Positions 56,479-64,000 are shown, numbered from the stretch's first letter. The stretch is 64,000 nt of DNA from Bradyrhizobium sp. WSM471 (GCF_000244915.1 NZ_CM001442.1:2604001-2668000), one strand, 5' to 3'. Numbers and translations are program-made. Notes: generated from the sequence alone by a model not told the origin.

Positions 56479-57212
56479 CGAGAGAAATCCTGATCGCGCC
56501 GTCGATCCTGGCTGCGGATTTCGCGCGCCTCGGCGAGGAGATTGCGGCGATCGACGCGGCGGGCGCCGACTGGATTCATTGCGACGTCATGGACGGGCAT
56601 TTCGTCCCGAACATCAGTTATGGCGCCGACATCATCAAGGCGATCCGGCCGCTGACGAAGAAGGTCTTCGACGTGCATCTCATGATCGCGCCGGCCGATC
56701 CCTATCTCGAAGCGTTCGCGAAGGCCGGCGCGGATGTCATCACGGTGCATGCCGAAGCCGGTCCGCACCTCGATCGATCGCTCCAGGCCATCCGCGCGCT
56801 CGGCAAGAAAGCCGGTGTCAGCCTGTGTCCCGCCACTCCCGAAAGCGCGATCGAGTATGTGCTCGATCGTCTCGACCTCGTCCTGGTGATGACGGTCAAT
56901 CCGGGCTTTGGCGGCCAGTCGTTCCTCGAGTCCCAGCTCGAGAAGATCGGGCGGATTCGAAGCATGATCGGCGACCGGCCGATCCGGCTCGAGGTTGACG
57001 GCGGCATCACGCGCGATAATGCAGCGGCCGTGACCGCTGCGGGCGCCGATACGCTTGTGGCGGGGTCCGCCGTATTTCGCGGCAGGGGCAACGCGGACTA
57101 TGCCGGCAACATCGCGGCCATCCGCGCTGCTGCGGAGGCCGGCAGGGTTCCGAACCGGCAACATAGTTCGGCGCAGACGATCCGAGCCGGTGAGCCCGCG
57201 CTGATCCGGTAG
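56475..57212 (+). CDS. cbbE: Ribulose-phosphate 3-epimerase
   Basis: 245 residues. Interconverts xylulose and ribulose 5-phosphate, supplying cbbP. A TIM barrel with [45 protein letters not shown] and [30 protein letters not shown], including metal-binding Asp/His. About 20 residues after the barrel ([12 protein letters not shown]...) are an extra tail not needed by the fold. Last gene of the operon; the downstream 228 bases contain no terminator that I can recognise. Confidence 0.96.
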   Translation: MTREILIAPSILAADFARLGEEIAAIDAAGADWIHCDVMDGHFVPNISYGADIIKAIRPLTKKVFDVHLMIAPADPYLEAFAKAGADVITVHAEAGPHLDRSLQAIRALGKKAGVSLCPATPESAIEYVLDRLDLVLVMTVNPGFGGQSFLESQLEKIGRIRSMIGDRPIRLEVDGGITRDNAAAVTAAGADTLVAGSAVFRGRGNADYAGNIAAIRAAAEAGRVPNRQHSSAQTIRAGEPALIR

Positions 57213-57440
57213 GCTACGGAAGACAGGCGGAGCGAGCCGGTACCCGAATGGCTGTGCCAGGGTCTGCCGCTTTCCACCGGGCATATTGAGTCCGCGCTGA
57301 TTGGAACTTTCGCCCCAACACGCGTTTGCCTAGAATCAAGCGGGTCAAGCGCGCGGCGGGCGCAGCAAATCTTTTGCACAACCGCCATCGCCCTGACGCA
57401 AATAAGGCCAATAAGCTTTGTGAATGCGAGGGAGGGTCTC

Positions 57441-57653
57441 ATGGATAACGTACGTCGCTACCGCGCGCTAGCGTCCCTCTGTCGTCAGCAGGCCGCCTAC
57501 CGGCCGCTCCAGAGCTGGGAACTGCTCGGCCAGGCCGAACATTTCGAATATCTCGCCGAAGTCGAACTCAAGGCGCATTTCGACGCGTGCAATGCGCCAC
57601 ACGAAGAGGGCGGCGTCGAGGCCACGGCGTGGGAGAGGCCCGCCGCGGCGTGA
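57441..57653 (+). CDS. Small protein, homologue of the one at 46917
   Basis: 70 residues. Core NVRRYRALASLCRQQAAYRP...SWELLGQAEHFEYLAEVELKAHFDA is shared with the protein at 46917-47126; the C-terminal 20 residues differ. Helical, soluble. GGGAGGGTCTC supports ATG 57441 over GTG 57420. GGAAC-N15-CGTT lies upstream at 57303, one base short of an EcfG promoter. No family recognised. Confidence 0.7.
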   Translation: MDNVRRYRALASLCRQQAAYRPLQSWELLGQAEHFEYLAEVELKAHFDACNAPHEEGGVEATAWERPAAA

Positions 57654-57768
57654 CGGTCCAAATTGTTCGAACATGACCTGAACTTGCCGACGCCGGCACC
57701 GCTCAAGGACGCGGTTGTCAGCCCGAACGACAAGGCTTGCGACCGGCCCGACCTGGATCAGCCCTCGA

Positions 57769-58605
57769 TTAATGCGACATCAGCGTCGGGACGGTCATGG
57801 CTTCCAGCATGGCGCGGGTGACGCCGCCGAGGAACCGCTCCTGCAAACGCGAATGGCCGTAGCCGCCCATGACCAGAAGATCCAGGTTCTCATCGGCTGC
57901 CAGCGACAGCATGGTCGGCTGAATGTCAGAGCGCGCCGCCGACAGGTTGACCGTGCGGGTCGACAGGCCGCGCCGGCCGAGATGCCTTGCCAGATTGCGC
58001 GTCGAGACTTCGTCGGGAACCGTATCTGTTTCATTGATCGCAATGATCACGATCTCCTCGGCGCGGGCCAGGAATGGTGCGGCGTCGCGCATGGCGCGCG
58101 CTGCGAGGCGGCTGCCATCCCAGCAGATGCCGATCCGTTTCGCCTTGAACGCTCCATGGAAGGTGTAGGGCAGGAAAAGCACCGGGCCGCCCGCCTGGAA
58201 CAGGATCTCGCGGGGCACATCGTTGTCGAGTGATCCCTGCGCCGGATCCGGCTGGAGCACGATGCTGAGATCGTGCAGCCGCGCCATCTCGCCGAGCAAG
58301 CCGACCGCATCCCCCGGCATCTCTCCGAGCGGGCGGCATGTGTAGGAAATGCCGGCGTTCATCGCTTCGCTCTTGAACACCGCGAGCGCCGCCTCGGCGC
58401 GCTGCACTGCGCTTTCGCGCTCCATCTCGAACACAGCCGCCACGGCAGCGCCGCCCTCCATCACGTAGGCCGCGCTGGTTGCCACATAACCCACCGCGAC
58501 TGCGTCCAGATGGGCGTTGAGGCCGGCCGCGAGCGAGATCGAGCCGTCGATCGCCGGGCGCATCGGGCGCTCGGTAGGGATGTGGACGAGAATGTCTTTG
58601 TACAT
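57769..58605 (-). CDS. Tandem universal stress protein
   Basis: 278 residues, two Usp folds. The first (MYKDILVHIPTERPMRPAIDGSISLAAGLNAHL) lacks a clear nucleotide motif; the second ends LDLLVMGGYGHSRLQERFLGGVTRAML, close to the ATP-binding G-x2-G-x9-G-S/T pattern but with Gly-Gly. Tandem Usp proteins help cells survive stress and may bind adenine nucleotides. The ATG at 58605 is preferred to a longer frame reading through the promoter area. Divergent from the DegP gene. Confidence 0.9.
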   Translation of the reverse strand: MYKDILVHIPTERPMRPAIDGSISLAAGLNAHLDAVAVGYVATSAAYVMEGGAAVAAVFEMERESAVQRAEAALAVFKSEAMNAGISYTCRPLGEMPGDAVGLLGEMARLHDLSIVLQPDPAQGSLDNDVPREILFQAGGPVLFLPYTFHGAFKAKRIGICWDGSRLAARAMRDAAPFLARAEEIVIIAINETDTVPDEVSTRNLARHLGRRGLSTRTVNLSAARSDIQPTMLSLAADENLDLLVMGGYGHSRLQERFLGGVTRAMLEAMTVPTLMSH

Positions 58606-58810
58606 GACGCGCCTCCGATGGACATCATCCGGTGGCTGCAGTCTTCCACGCTGCCCGGGGCCCGCGTTGAGCTGCATCAAATGTGCAGCCCTCGTTTTTT
58701 GTCGCCGGCCCCGGCCACTTTGCCAAGATTTAATGACGTGGACGGGACGCCGTAAGGTGGCGACCACCATGTTGGGTGCAGGGCGACTTTCTCAACATGG
58801 ACATATCGAC

Positions 58811-60349
58811 ATGAACGATCACGTCAATTCCGACACCACAACGTCCCGCAAGATACTGAGACCGCGCCGGCTCGCGCTGCTCGGCACCGTCGCCGCGCTT
58901 GGCCTGGCCGTACTGGCGACTGCCCCCGGCTCTTCGCCGTTCAGTGCGACATCCTTCATTGCGCCCGCCCAGGCCGCAGAGACCGCCGCGACACCGCCGG
59001 GCTTCGGCGACCTCGTCAGCAAGGTCAAACCCGCCGTCATCTCGGTGCGGGTCAGGATCGACCAGGACAACGACAAGAGCGCGATGCTGCAACAGAACCG
59101 AATGGATTCAGACGAAGCATCGCCCTTCGATCAATTTTCACGGCAATTCGGCTTCCCCGGCCCGGGTGGCATGGAGGGCATGCCGCGCCACCGCCGGCAG
59201 ATGATCACGGGTGAGGGCTCGGGCTTCTTCATCTCCGCCGACGGCTATGCCGTGACCAACAACCACGTCGTCGATCACGCCGAGTCTGTGCAAGTGACGA
59301 TGGACGACGGCACGACCTACAGCGCGAAAGTGGTCGGCACCGATCCGAAGACCGATCTCGCGCTGATCAAGGTCGAAGGCAAGAAGGATTTTCCGTTCGT
59401 CAAATTCTCCGACCAGAAGCCGCGCATCGGCGACTGGGTGGTCGCCGTCGGCAATCCCTTCGGCCTCGGCGGCACCGTGACCGCCGGCATCGTCTCGGCC
59501 AGCGGCCGCGACATCGGCAACGGCCCCTATGACGACTTCATCCAGATCGACGCGCCGATCAACAAGGGCAATTCCGGCGGCCCGGCCTTCGACATGAACG
59601 GCAACGTGATCGGTGTGAACACTGCGATCTTCTCGCCCTCCGGCGGCTCGGTCGGCATCGGCTTCGACATTCCGGCCTCGACCGCAAAGCTCGTCGTCGC
59701 ACAGTTGAAGGACAAGGGCGCGGTCACGCGCGGCTGGCTCGGCGTGCAGGTGCAGCCGGTGACGTCGGATATCGCCGACAGCCTCGGCCTCAAGGAGGCG
59801 CGCGGCGCGATCGTCGACAATCCGCAGGACGGCAGCCCGGCGGCGAAGGCGGGCATCGAGGCGGGCGACGTCATCACCGCCGTCAACGGCACCGCGATCA
59901 AGGATTCCCGCGATCTCGCCCGCACCATCGCCACCCTGGCGCCGGGCACGTCCGTGAAGCTCGATGTCGTCCACAAGGGCGACAGCAAGACGGTGACACT
60001 GGCGCTTGGCGAGTTGCCGAACGAGCGGCAGGCCAGAGCCGACGAGGGCAAGTCGCAGCCAGATGCCGGCATGCCGCCGCGTCTCGGGCTCAGCCTGGCT
60101 CCGGCCGGCGACGTGCAGGGCGCCGGCCAGAAGGGCGTCGTCGTCACTGAAGTCGATCCGCAAGGTCCGGCCGCGCAACGCGGCATCCAGACCGGCGACG
60201 TCATCCTCAACGTGGGCGGCAAGGCCGTCGCCAATATCGGCGATGTCCGTTCGGAGCTGGCGCAGGCGAAATCGTCCGGCAAGCGCAGCGTGCTGCTGCA
60301 GGTCAGAAGCGCACAGGCGACCCGGTTCGTGGCGGTGCCGCTCGCATAG
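58811..60349 (+). CDS. degP: DegP/HtrA-family periplasmic serine protease-chaperone
   Basis: 512 residues. A signal or anchor (RRLALLGTVAALGLAVLATAPG) leads the protein to the periplasm. The catalytic triad is His in YAVTNNHVVDH, Asp in DPKTDLALIKVEG and Ser in NKGNSGGPAFD. Two PDZ domains follow (GVQVQPVTSDIADSLGL... and GLSLAPAGDVQ...). Degrades or refolds damaged envelope proteins. An alternative start is ATG 58769 with AAGGTGGC before it; 58811 gives the usual length. Divergent from the Usp gene. Confidence 0.95.
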   Translation: MNDHVNSDTTTSRKILRPRRLALLGTVAALGLAVLATAPGSSPFSATSFIAPAQAAETAATPPGFGDLVSKVKPAVISVRVRIDQDNDKSAMLQQNRMDSDEASPFDQFSRQFGFPGPGGMEGMPRHRRQMITGEGSGFFISADGYAVTNNHVVDHAESVQVTMDDGTTYSAKVVGTDPKTDLALIKVEGKKDFPFVKFSDQKPRIGDWVVAVGNPFGLGGTVTAGIVSASGRDIGNGPYDDFIQIDAPINKGNSGGPAFDMNGNVIGVNTAIFSPSGGSVGIGFDIPASTAKLVVAQLKDKGAVTRGWLGVQVQPVTSDIADSLGLKEARGAIVDNPQDGSPAAKAGIEAGDVITAVNGTAIKDSRDLARTIATLAPGTSVKLDVVHKGDSKTVTLALGELPNERQARADEGKSQPDAGMPPRLGLSLAPAGDVQGAGQKGVVVTEVDPQGPAAQRGIQTGDVILNVGGKAVANIGDVRSELAQAKSSGKRSVLLQVRSAQATRFVAVPLA

Positions 60350-60375
60350 GGCGAACGTCGATCGGCGCAACTCCA

Positions 60376-60399
60376 AAAGGCGGCCTTTGGGCCGCCTTT
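60376..60399 (+). terminator. Terminator after degP
   Basis: A 10-bp stem AAAGGCGGCC / GGCCGCCTTT closes a TTTG loop; the last bases are the T-rich tail. Confidence 0.8.
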
Positions 60400-60614
60400 C
60401 CTGTTCGCCTTCAGGATTTCCGCAGATCGCCGATAACATTCTCGTTAACGGCAGGGAGGATGACCCGGTTCGTCCGAAAAAGCCGTGTTCGCTCATCACC
60501 ATTGCAAATCTCGTACGGACTCGGCGGCAATGACGCTGCCGACGATTGCAAGCGTGGAACTTCGAACTTGCCGCCGCTGAGCCGGCCGGCAATTCGTATT
60601 TGATCGGTGCCGAC

Positions 60615-60977
60615 ATGGATCGATTGAAGCTCTCGCTGAGGACTGCGCTGCTCGTGGCGCCATTCGTGCTGTGGGGTGGAAACGCTCTCGGGCGTGACGA
60701 TGGCCGCTACGCGGACTCACCCCTCAAGCCGTGGTTCGACGGCCTGCGCAGCCATCTCGGTCCGTGCTGCTCGGATGCGGATGGGTTTGCCGTCGCCGAT
60801 CCCGACTGGGACTCGCACAATGGACATTATCGCGTGCGGCTCGACGGCGAATGGGTCGAGGTGCCGGACGAAGCGGTGATCACCGAGCCGAACCGGGCCG
60901 GCCGCACCATGGTGTGGCCGGTGAAGACCGCGTTCGGCGTTTCGATCCGCTGCTTCATGCCCGGCAGCATGATCTGA
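60615..60977 (+). CDS. Exported hypothetical protein
   Basis: 120 residues. The signal peptide (RLKLSLRTALLVAPFVLWGGNALG) is followed by an ~90-residue domain with RYADSPLKPWFDGLRSHLGPCCSDADG, HYRVRLDGEWVEVPDEAVITEPNRAGRTMVWPV and a late Cys in SIRCFMPGSMI. Three Cys could form a disulfide. Such 'L-G-P-C-C-S' secreted proteins are seen in Bradyrhizobium; role unknown. It converges on the Lys-rich gene with 6 bases between. Confidence 0.75.
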   Translation: MDRLKLSLRTALLVAPFVLWGGNALGRDDGRYADSPLKPWFDGLRSHLGPCCSDADGFAVADPDWDSHNGHYRVRLDGEWVEVPDEAVITEPNRAGRTMVWPVKTAFGVSIRCFMPGSMI

Positions 60978-60983
60978 CGGAGG

Positions 60984-61298
60984 TCAGCGCGACCGTTTGG
61001 AGGATTTGCGCTTCGACGTCTTCTTCGACGTCTTCTTGGTTTTCCTGGATGTCTTCTTGGACGTTTTCTTTGACGTCTTCTTGGACGTCTTCCGCTTCGC
61101 GGCTTTCTTCGGGACCTTCTTGCCCTTCTTGCGCGCTTTCGACAGGCCGATCGCGATCGCCTGCTTGCGGCTCTTCACGCGTCCGCCTCGACCGCCCGGT
61201 CCGCTTTTCGCGGTACCCTTCTTGTAGCGCTTCATCTCGCTTTCGACATCGCTGCCGGAGCTGCGCGAGTAGCGGCGCTTCTTTGCCTTGCGTGCCAT
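60984..61298 (-). CDS. DUF6496-type Lys-rich protein with histone H1-like tail
   Basis: 104 residues. The N-terminal ~55 (RSSGSDVESEMKRYKKGTAKSG and VKSRKQAIAIGLSKARKKGKK) match DUF6496. The C-terminal ~45 residues are repeated K-T-S-K-K and variants, strongly basic, resembling bacterial histone H1-like tails that bind nucleic acid. Likely a small nucleoid- or RNA-associated protein. GGGAGAAC precedes the start. Repeat number may vary among strains. A near-consensus EcfG element (GGAAC-N16-GGTT) lies upstream. Confidence 0.8.
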   Translation of the reverse strand: MARKAKKRRYSRSSGSDVESEMKRYKKGTAKSGPGGRGGRVKSRKQAIAIGLSKARKKGKKVPKKAAKRKTSKKTSKKTSKKTSRKTKKTSKKTSKRKSSKRSR

Positions 61299-61384
61299 GC
61301 ATGTTCTCCCTTGGCAGGGGAAAACCATCCGGGACAGGCATGGTTCCGAAGCGCGCAAGCAACGTCGGGGATACGCGAGCTGGC

Positions 61385-61597
61385 CTAGAACGAATCCGCC
61401 AGCTCGATCTCGGCTTCCAGCACCTGAATGCGCCGCGCTGCCTCGCTGGAGGACAGATCCCGCGCATATTGCGCGGGTTGATACGCCTCTTCGCTCAGCC
61501 GTTTCAGCCGGAGGCCCTGCGCGCGCGTCATCTGCTCGGTGAGGAAAGTCTTGGCGGTGAGGAAGGCCTTGGCGTCGTATTTACCTTGAACCTGCAT
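61385..61597 (-). CDS. DUF3072-like small protein
   Basis: 70 residues. The C-terminal half, EQMTRAQGLRLKRLSEEAYQPAQYARDLSSSEAARRIQVLEAEIEL, has the layout of DUF3072 (M-T-x-A-Q-x4-L-x2-L-x-E-E-A ... E-A-x-R-R-I). No signal or membrane segment. AGAAGGGAGAAGCGAC is a good ribosome site. Divergent from the coiled-coil gene across a short A/T-rich region with a LexA-type box. Confidence 0.7.
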   Translation of the reverse strand: MQVQGKYDAKAFLTAKTFLTEQMTRAQGLRLKRLSEEAYQPAQYARDLSSSEAARRIQVLEAEIELADSF

Positions 61598-61634
61598 GTC
61601 GCTTCTCCCTTCTGAAATCGTGACTTGACTATAT

Positions 61635-61649
61635 GTTCTTATTTTGTTC
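61635..61649 (+). promoter_or_regulatory. Candidate LexA (SOS) box, alphaproteobacterial type
   Basis: GTTC-TTATTTT-GTTC: an exact GTTC-N7-GTTC, the direct-repeat LexA consensus of alphaproteobacteria, within the A/T-rich gap between divergent genes at 61597 and 61659. Confidence 0.55.
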
Positions 61650-61658
61650 TAACAAGCC

Positions 61659-61934
61659 ATGGACAACAGAATTAATGAAATTCGACGTAAAATCAGCGCC
61701 TTGAGGCTGGAAATGGCCGATATTGAGGTGTCCGTCCGCGAACTCGTCGAGCGCGATCGCGACTGCACAGAGAAGGCCCTGGCGCAGATGGATCTGCGCC
61801 GGAAAATCAATCTGCTGATCGGCGAATGGAAGGCTGCAGGTGGCGGCGATGTCCTGCCGAATGTCCGCGATAGGATGCGCCTTCGTTCCGCGAAGACATC
61901 AGGTAGTCCTCTGCGCGTGATCGCGCGCCGCTGA
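61659..61934 (+). CDS. Hypothetical coiled-coil protein, possible SOS gene
   Basis: 91 residues. A predicted coiled coil, NRINEIRRKISALRLEMADI and SVRELVERDRD, then QMDLRRKINLLIGEW, and a basic tail. No clear ribosome site precedes ATG 61659, while Met19 at 61713 has TTGAGGCTGGAA before it, so the true start may be there. The GTTC-N7-GTTC box ends 9 bases upstream of 61659. No family recognised. Confidence 0.6.
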   Translation: MDNRINEIRRKISALRLEMADIEVSVRELVERDRDCTEKALAQMDLRRKINLLIGEWKAAGGGDVLPNVRDRMRLRSAKTSGSPLRVIARR

Positions 61935-61952
61935 GAGCTTTGGGAGCGCACG

Positions 61953-62144
61953 GTGGAGGAAGACCCGGATGCGTACCGGATTCTAAAGCTGCGCGCCGAG
62001 ATTCTCGAACTGGGCTCTGCCATCCGGCAGCTGCAACGCGAGGGGCTCGACGACGCCGCCGCCCAGCTCTTGATCGCGCGCAAGCGTGCACGACTCGATC
62101 ATCTGGTGAAGTCAGATCCTGCAGCGCGCCTTAACGTCACCTGA
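61953..62144 (+). CDS. Hypothetical small helical protein
   Basis: 63 residues: MEEDPDAYRILKLRAEILELG, SAIRQLQREGLDDAAAQLLIARKRARLDHLV. Two amphipathic helices, similar in style to the gene 18 bases upstream, with which it is probably co-transcribed. The function is unknown. Confidence 0.6.
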   Translation: MEEDPDAYRILKLRAEILELGSAIRQLQREGLDDAAAQLLIARKRARLDHLVKSDPAARLNVT

Positions 62145-62174
62145 GGCCCGACGCAGCTAAGCGAGTTCGTCACG

Positions 62175-62387
62175 TCAAGGCAGGTAGATCAGGGCACCTT
62201 CGGAGCGCCGGCCCAGCAATAGAACGCCCGAGATCAAGAGGCCGAGGCCGGCCGGCAGATATTAGAACGAGCCACCCATGGCTATCAGCCACGCGCCTCC
62301 GATCGCGATGATGATGCCGCAGATGAGCATGATTGCGCCGAGCAGCGGCGCCGCCCGGCGCGAGAGCAATGACCGGACGTTCGTCAT
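62175..62387 (-). pseudogene. Decayed N-terminal fragment of a membrane-bound PQQ-dependent dehydrogenase
   Basis: Reading on the minus strand from ATG 62387 gives a membrane helix (LLGAIMLICGIIIAIGGAWLIAMGGSF), an in-frame TAA (62262-62264), then YLPAGLGLLISGVLLLGRRSEGALIYLP and a second stop. The pattern 'GG-W-L-x-A-x-GGS-x-Y-Y-x-x-AGLGLL' is that of the membrane-anchoring start of glucose/quinate PQQ dehydrogenases, with the stop at the expected second residue of the Y-Y pair. No catalytic propeller follows. A broken remnant is inferred; a short expressed peptide is possible. Confidence 0.6.
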
Positions 62388-62548
62388 TCGCCACCTCGAT
62401 GGATTGAATGCGGTTCAACCGATCTTTTCGGCGAACCTTCCTGTGGCCGACATAACCTGCCGCACATCCGCGTGAGGCCGGCAATCGCGCGGAACGGAAG
62501 CCGGCTCGACCGATTGACCGGGCTCCTCTCACATTAACGGAGTGTTCC

Positions 62549-63109
62549 ATGGAGCTTCAGGGTAAGACGATCGCGATCTTGGCCACGCACGGCTTTGAAC
62601 AATCGGAACTGGAAGTGCCGCGCGACCGCTTGAAACAGGCAGGCGCGACGGTCCATGTGGTCTCGCTTGCACCCGGCGAGATCAAGGGCTGGGACATGAA
62701 GGATTGGGGTCGGCCCGTGAAGGTCGACAAGACGCTCGATCAGGTATCGAGCAGCGACTACGATGCGATCGTTCTGCCGGGTGGGCAGATTAATCCTGAC
62801 CTCCTACGGGTCGAGCCGAAAGCTTTGAGCTTCGTCAAGGACATCTTCAACGCGAAGAAGGTCGTTGCGGCAGTCTGCCATGCGCCTTGGCTCCTGATTG
62901 AGACAGGCATCGCCAGGGGCCGCAAGATGACCTCATACAAATCGATCAAGACCGATGTCATCAATGCCGGCGCGGCATGGGAAGACTCGCAGGTGGTTGC
63001 TGACCAGGGCGTCATCACCTCGCGCAACCCCGGCGATCTCGAAGCCTTCAGCGCCAAAATCATCGAAGAAGTGAAGGAAGGCCGGCACCTTCAACGCAGC
63101 GCAGCGTGA
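62549..63109 (+). CDS. PfpI/DJ-1 superfamily protein (YhbO-like)
   Basis: 186 residues. The nucleophile elbow is VVAAVCHAPWLLIETG with catalytic Cys; DYDAIVLPGGQINPDLLR and FEQSELEVPRDRLKQAG are typical of the PfpI/YhbO branch. Related proteins act as proteases, glyoxalases or protein deglycases and are stress-induced in bacteria; which activity applies is unsettled. The start ATG has AACGGAG seven bases before. A strong terminator follows. Confidence 0.93.
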   Translation: MELQGKTIAILATHGFEQSELEVPRDRLKQAGATVHVVSLAPGEIKGWDMKDWGRPVKVDKTLDQVSSSDYDAIVLPGGQINPDLLRVEPKALSFVKDIFNAKKVVAAVCHAPWLLIETGIARGRKMTSYKSIKTDVINAGAAWEDSQVVADQGVITSRNPGDLEAFSAKIIEEVKEGRHLQRSAA

Positions 63110-63129
63110 AGTCAGCGACTCCCGGACGG

Positions 63130-63158
63130 AAAAGCCCCGCGTTGTTCGCGGGGCTTTT
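63130..63158 (+). terminator. Terminator after the PfpI-family gene
   Basis: A perfect 12-bp stem AAAAGCCCCGCG / CGCGGGGCTTTT with loop TTGTT. It may serve both strands, since the facing gene at 63179 also ends here. Confidence 0.9.
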
Positions 63159-63178
63159 GTCCGACATGTCGGCGTAGA

Positions 63179-63424
63179 TTACTTGGTGTTGCTCATGCCG
63201 CCTTTGTTGTTCGTCATGGTGCCGCCCTGGTCGGAGCCGGGACCGGAGCCGCCCTGACCGGAGGGATCAGGCCCCTTGGAGGACTTGGTGTTGGCGCCCG
63301 TAGTCTGCGACGATGACATCGAGGATCCGTGTTTTGCCTTGTGCGACTTGGCCTGCACGGCGAACGGCGCGGCGGCGAGGCCGGTTGCCAACATCACCGC
63401 AAGCGCGAGCTTGGTGGTCTTCAT
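63179..63424 (-). CDS. Small exported Gly/Ser-rich protein
   Basis: 81 residues. The signal peptide TTKLALAVMLATGLAAAPFAVQA is followed by a disordered Gly/Ser/Asn/Lys-rich mature part (TGANTKSSKGPDPSGQGGSG, GGTMTNNKGGMSNTK). The function is unknown; it is probably periplasmic or cell-surface. The frame is open further upstream, but the ATG at 63424 gives a clean signal peptide. Confidence 0.75.
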   Translation of the reverse strand: MKTTKLALAVMLATGLAAAPFAVQAKSHKAKHGSSMSSSQTTGANTKSSKGPDPSGQGGSGPGSDQGGTMTNNKGGMSNTK

Positions 63425-63519
63425 GCGCGGGAACTCCCTGAGTTGAATTGACGCAGGCAGCCAACCGTCATTCGTCGCGGGAGGTCCGAACAAGGGAGTT
63501 CCGGCAAATCACCAATACT

Positions 63520-63777
63520 TCAAGGTTGCTGGTCGTTCTCTGCGAGGATGAATACGACGCCGGTGAGTGTCGCGCCGATCGCGAACGTCGTCACCAATGT
63601 GAGGGCAAAAACGACTACGGCCTGCCTTCCGCCGTGACTCAGCAAATTGGCGACGCCTGGATTGGACAGCACCAGCAAGAGGCTGAAAGCGAGCCCGAGG
63701 GCTGCGCCCATCATGGCGTGCGTCATCAGCTTGATGAGCCCGCTCGGAGAGATCAGGTCCGACTTTTTCGCGCGCAT
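63520..63777 (-). CDS. Small membrane protein, predicted general-stress gene
   Basis: 85 residues with two membrane helices, THAMMGAALGLAFSLLLVLS and AVVVFALTLVTTFAIGATLTGVVFILA. The first ~15 residues (RAKKSDLISPSGLIKL) are basic and soluble. A perfect GGAAC-N16-CGTT promoter ends 25 bases upstream of the start codon, suggesting EcfG-dependent stress induction. No family recognised. Confidence 0.8.
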   Translation of the reverse strand: MRAKKSDLISPSGLIKLMTHAMMGAALGLAFSLLLVLSNPGVANLLSHGGRQAVVVFALTLVTTFAIGATLTGVVFILAENDQQP

Positions 63778-63802
63778 GGAACTTTATTCCGATGTCGCAA
63801 GC

Positions 63803-63827
63803 AACGCCTGCGATACGCGCCGGTTCC
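63803..63827 (-). promoter_or_regulatory. EcfG-type general-stress promoter
   Basis: On the minus strand, GGAAC-N16-CGTT, an exact match to the EcfG consensus, 25 bases before the ATG at 63777. Confidence 0.75.
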
Positions 63828-63915
63828 ATCCGCATGAAGGAATCGTTATCGCCCGCTTCATCCGACGTTCATGCCAAGCCTGCAAGAATGACCACGCAAC
63901 ACGGGAACATTCGAT

Positions 63916-64000
63916 ATGGGTAAGGTGGTCTTTCTCTATCGCTCTCTGGCTTATCGTAACGCCGCGGCGGACATCCTCCGCAAGGCGCGCAAGCTGCCCC
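63916..64000 (+). CDS. Hypothetical small protein, 3' end outside window
   Basis: Reads MGKVVFLYRSLAYRNAAADI, then LRKARKLP at the window edge, 28 residues visible. A helical, basic start as in short Bradyrhizobium hypotheticals. It is open to the right, so length and family are unknown. Divergent from the stress membrane gene at 63777. Confidence 0.6.
   Translation, partial: MGKVVFLYRSLAYRNAAADILRKARKLP

Noticed and set aside
57303..57326. GGAAC-N15-CGTT before the small gene at 57441
   Set aside because: Spacing is one base shorter than the EcfG consensus; kept only as a note.
57664..57673. Perfect palindrome TGTTCGAACA after the small gene at 57441
   Set aside because: Ten-base palindromes arise by chance and no promoter or second copy is visible.
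61323..61347. GGAAC-N16-GGTT before the Lys-rich gene (minus strand)
   Set aside because: The -10 element departs from CGTT at the first base, so it is not called as a promoter.
62170..62550. A 126-codon minus-strand frame
   Set aside because: Composition is antisense-like. The neighbouring frame, with its stop, matches a PQQ dehydrogenase anchor better.

Overview
The window reads as chromosomal DNA of an alphaproteobacterium of the Bradyrhizobium/Nitrobacteraceae group. The case rests on the very high GC content, a form IC Rubisco operon in the order cbbR<>cbbFPTALSXE, an alphaproteobacterial NadQ-type regulator, an alphaproteobacterial LexA-type box (GTTC-N7-GTTC), EcfG-type promoters (GGAAC-N16-CGTT), many short lineage-type proteins, and several dispersed intergenic palindromes. 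The genus is inferred from recognition, not from a search.

Layout. 1-2255: C-terminal part of pyruvate phosphate dikinase, cut by the window edge. 2.7-4.2 kb: SleB-like cell-wall hydrolase. 4.2-8.0 kb (minus): nadA-nadB-nadC for de novo NAD synthesis, preceded by two matching inverted repeats. Its probable repressor NadQ lies at 23.1-24.0 kb. 8.3-11.8 kb: MFS transporter, AcuI-like reductase and two small proteins. 12.0-20.3 kb: four methyl-accepting chemotaxis proteins in tandem with different sensor regions. The first two share a conserved promoter and 5' leader containing a hairpin with a compensatory base change. 20.3-23.0 kb: giant DUF2339 membrane protein.

23-31.3 kb: nadQ, a tyrosine phosphatase, the translationally coupled ygfZ-tag-HD operon, a dihydroorotase, a sulfurtransferase, then an ECF sigma factor followed by a DUF4142 protein and a cupredoxin. 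The sigma gene and the DUF4142 gene carry the same promoter-like motif. 31.3-40 kb: mostly housekeeping and repair genes (Nudix hydrolases, SRAP protein, class III CoA-transferase with a selenoprotein-B-like reductase subunit, tsaC operon), ending at a tRNA-Pro(CGG). 40.3-42.2 kb: a run of short proteins, one behind an EcfG-type promoter. 42.4-47.4 kb: N-carbamoyl-D-amino-acid hydrolase, a 1-kb non-coding repeat-rich stretch, a TetR/MFS pair with twin operators, and small membrane proteins.

47.4-57.2 kb: the Calvin-Benson operon (regulator, FBPase, phosphoribulokinase, transketolase, aldolase, Rubisco large and small subunits, CbbX activase, epimerase), with a strong hairpin between cbbS and cbbX. 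Two homologous ~70-residue proteins flank this operon. 57.7-64 kb: stress and envelope genes (tandem Usp, DegP-type protease, Lys-rich DUF6496 protein, DUF3072-like protein, PfpI-family protein, small secreted and membrane proteins), a LexA-type box, and a decayed N-terminal fragment of a membrane-bound PQQ dehydrogenase.

The most promising new signals are the paired chemoreceptor leaders, the shared ECF sigma promoter motif, the NadQ/nadABC link, and the small paralogues bracketing the cbb operon. I found no CRISPR array, prophage, integrase or insertion-sequence gene.
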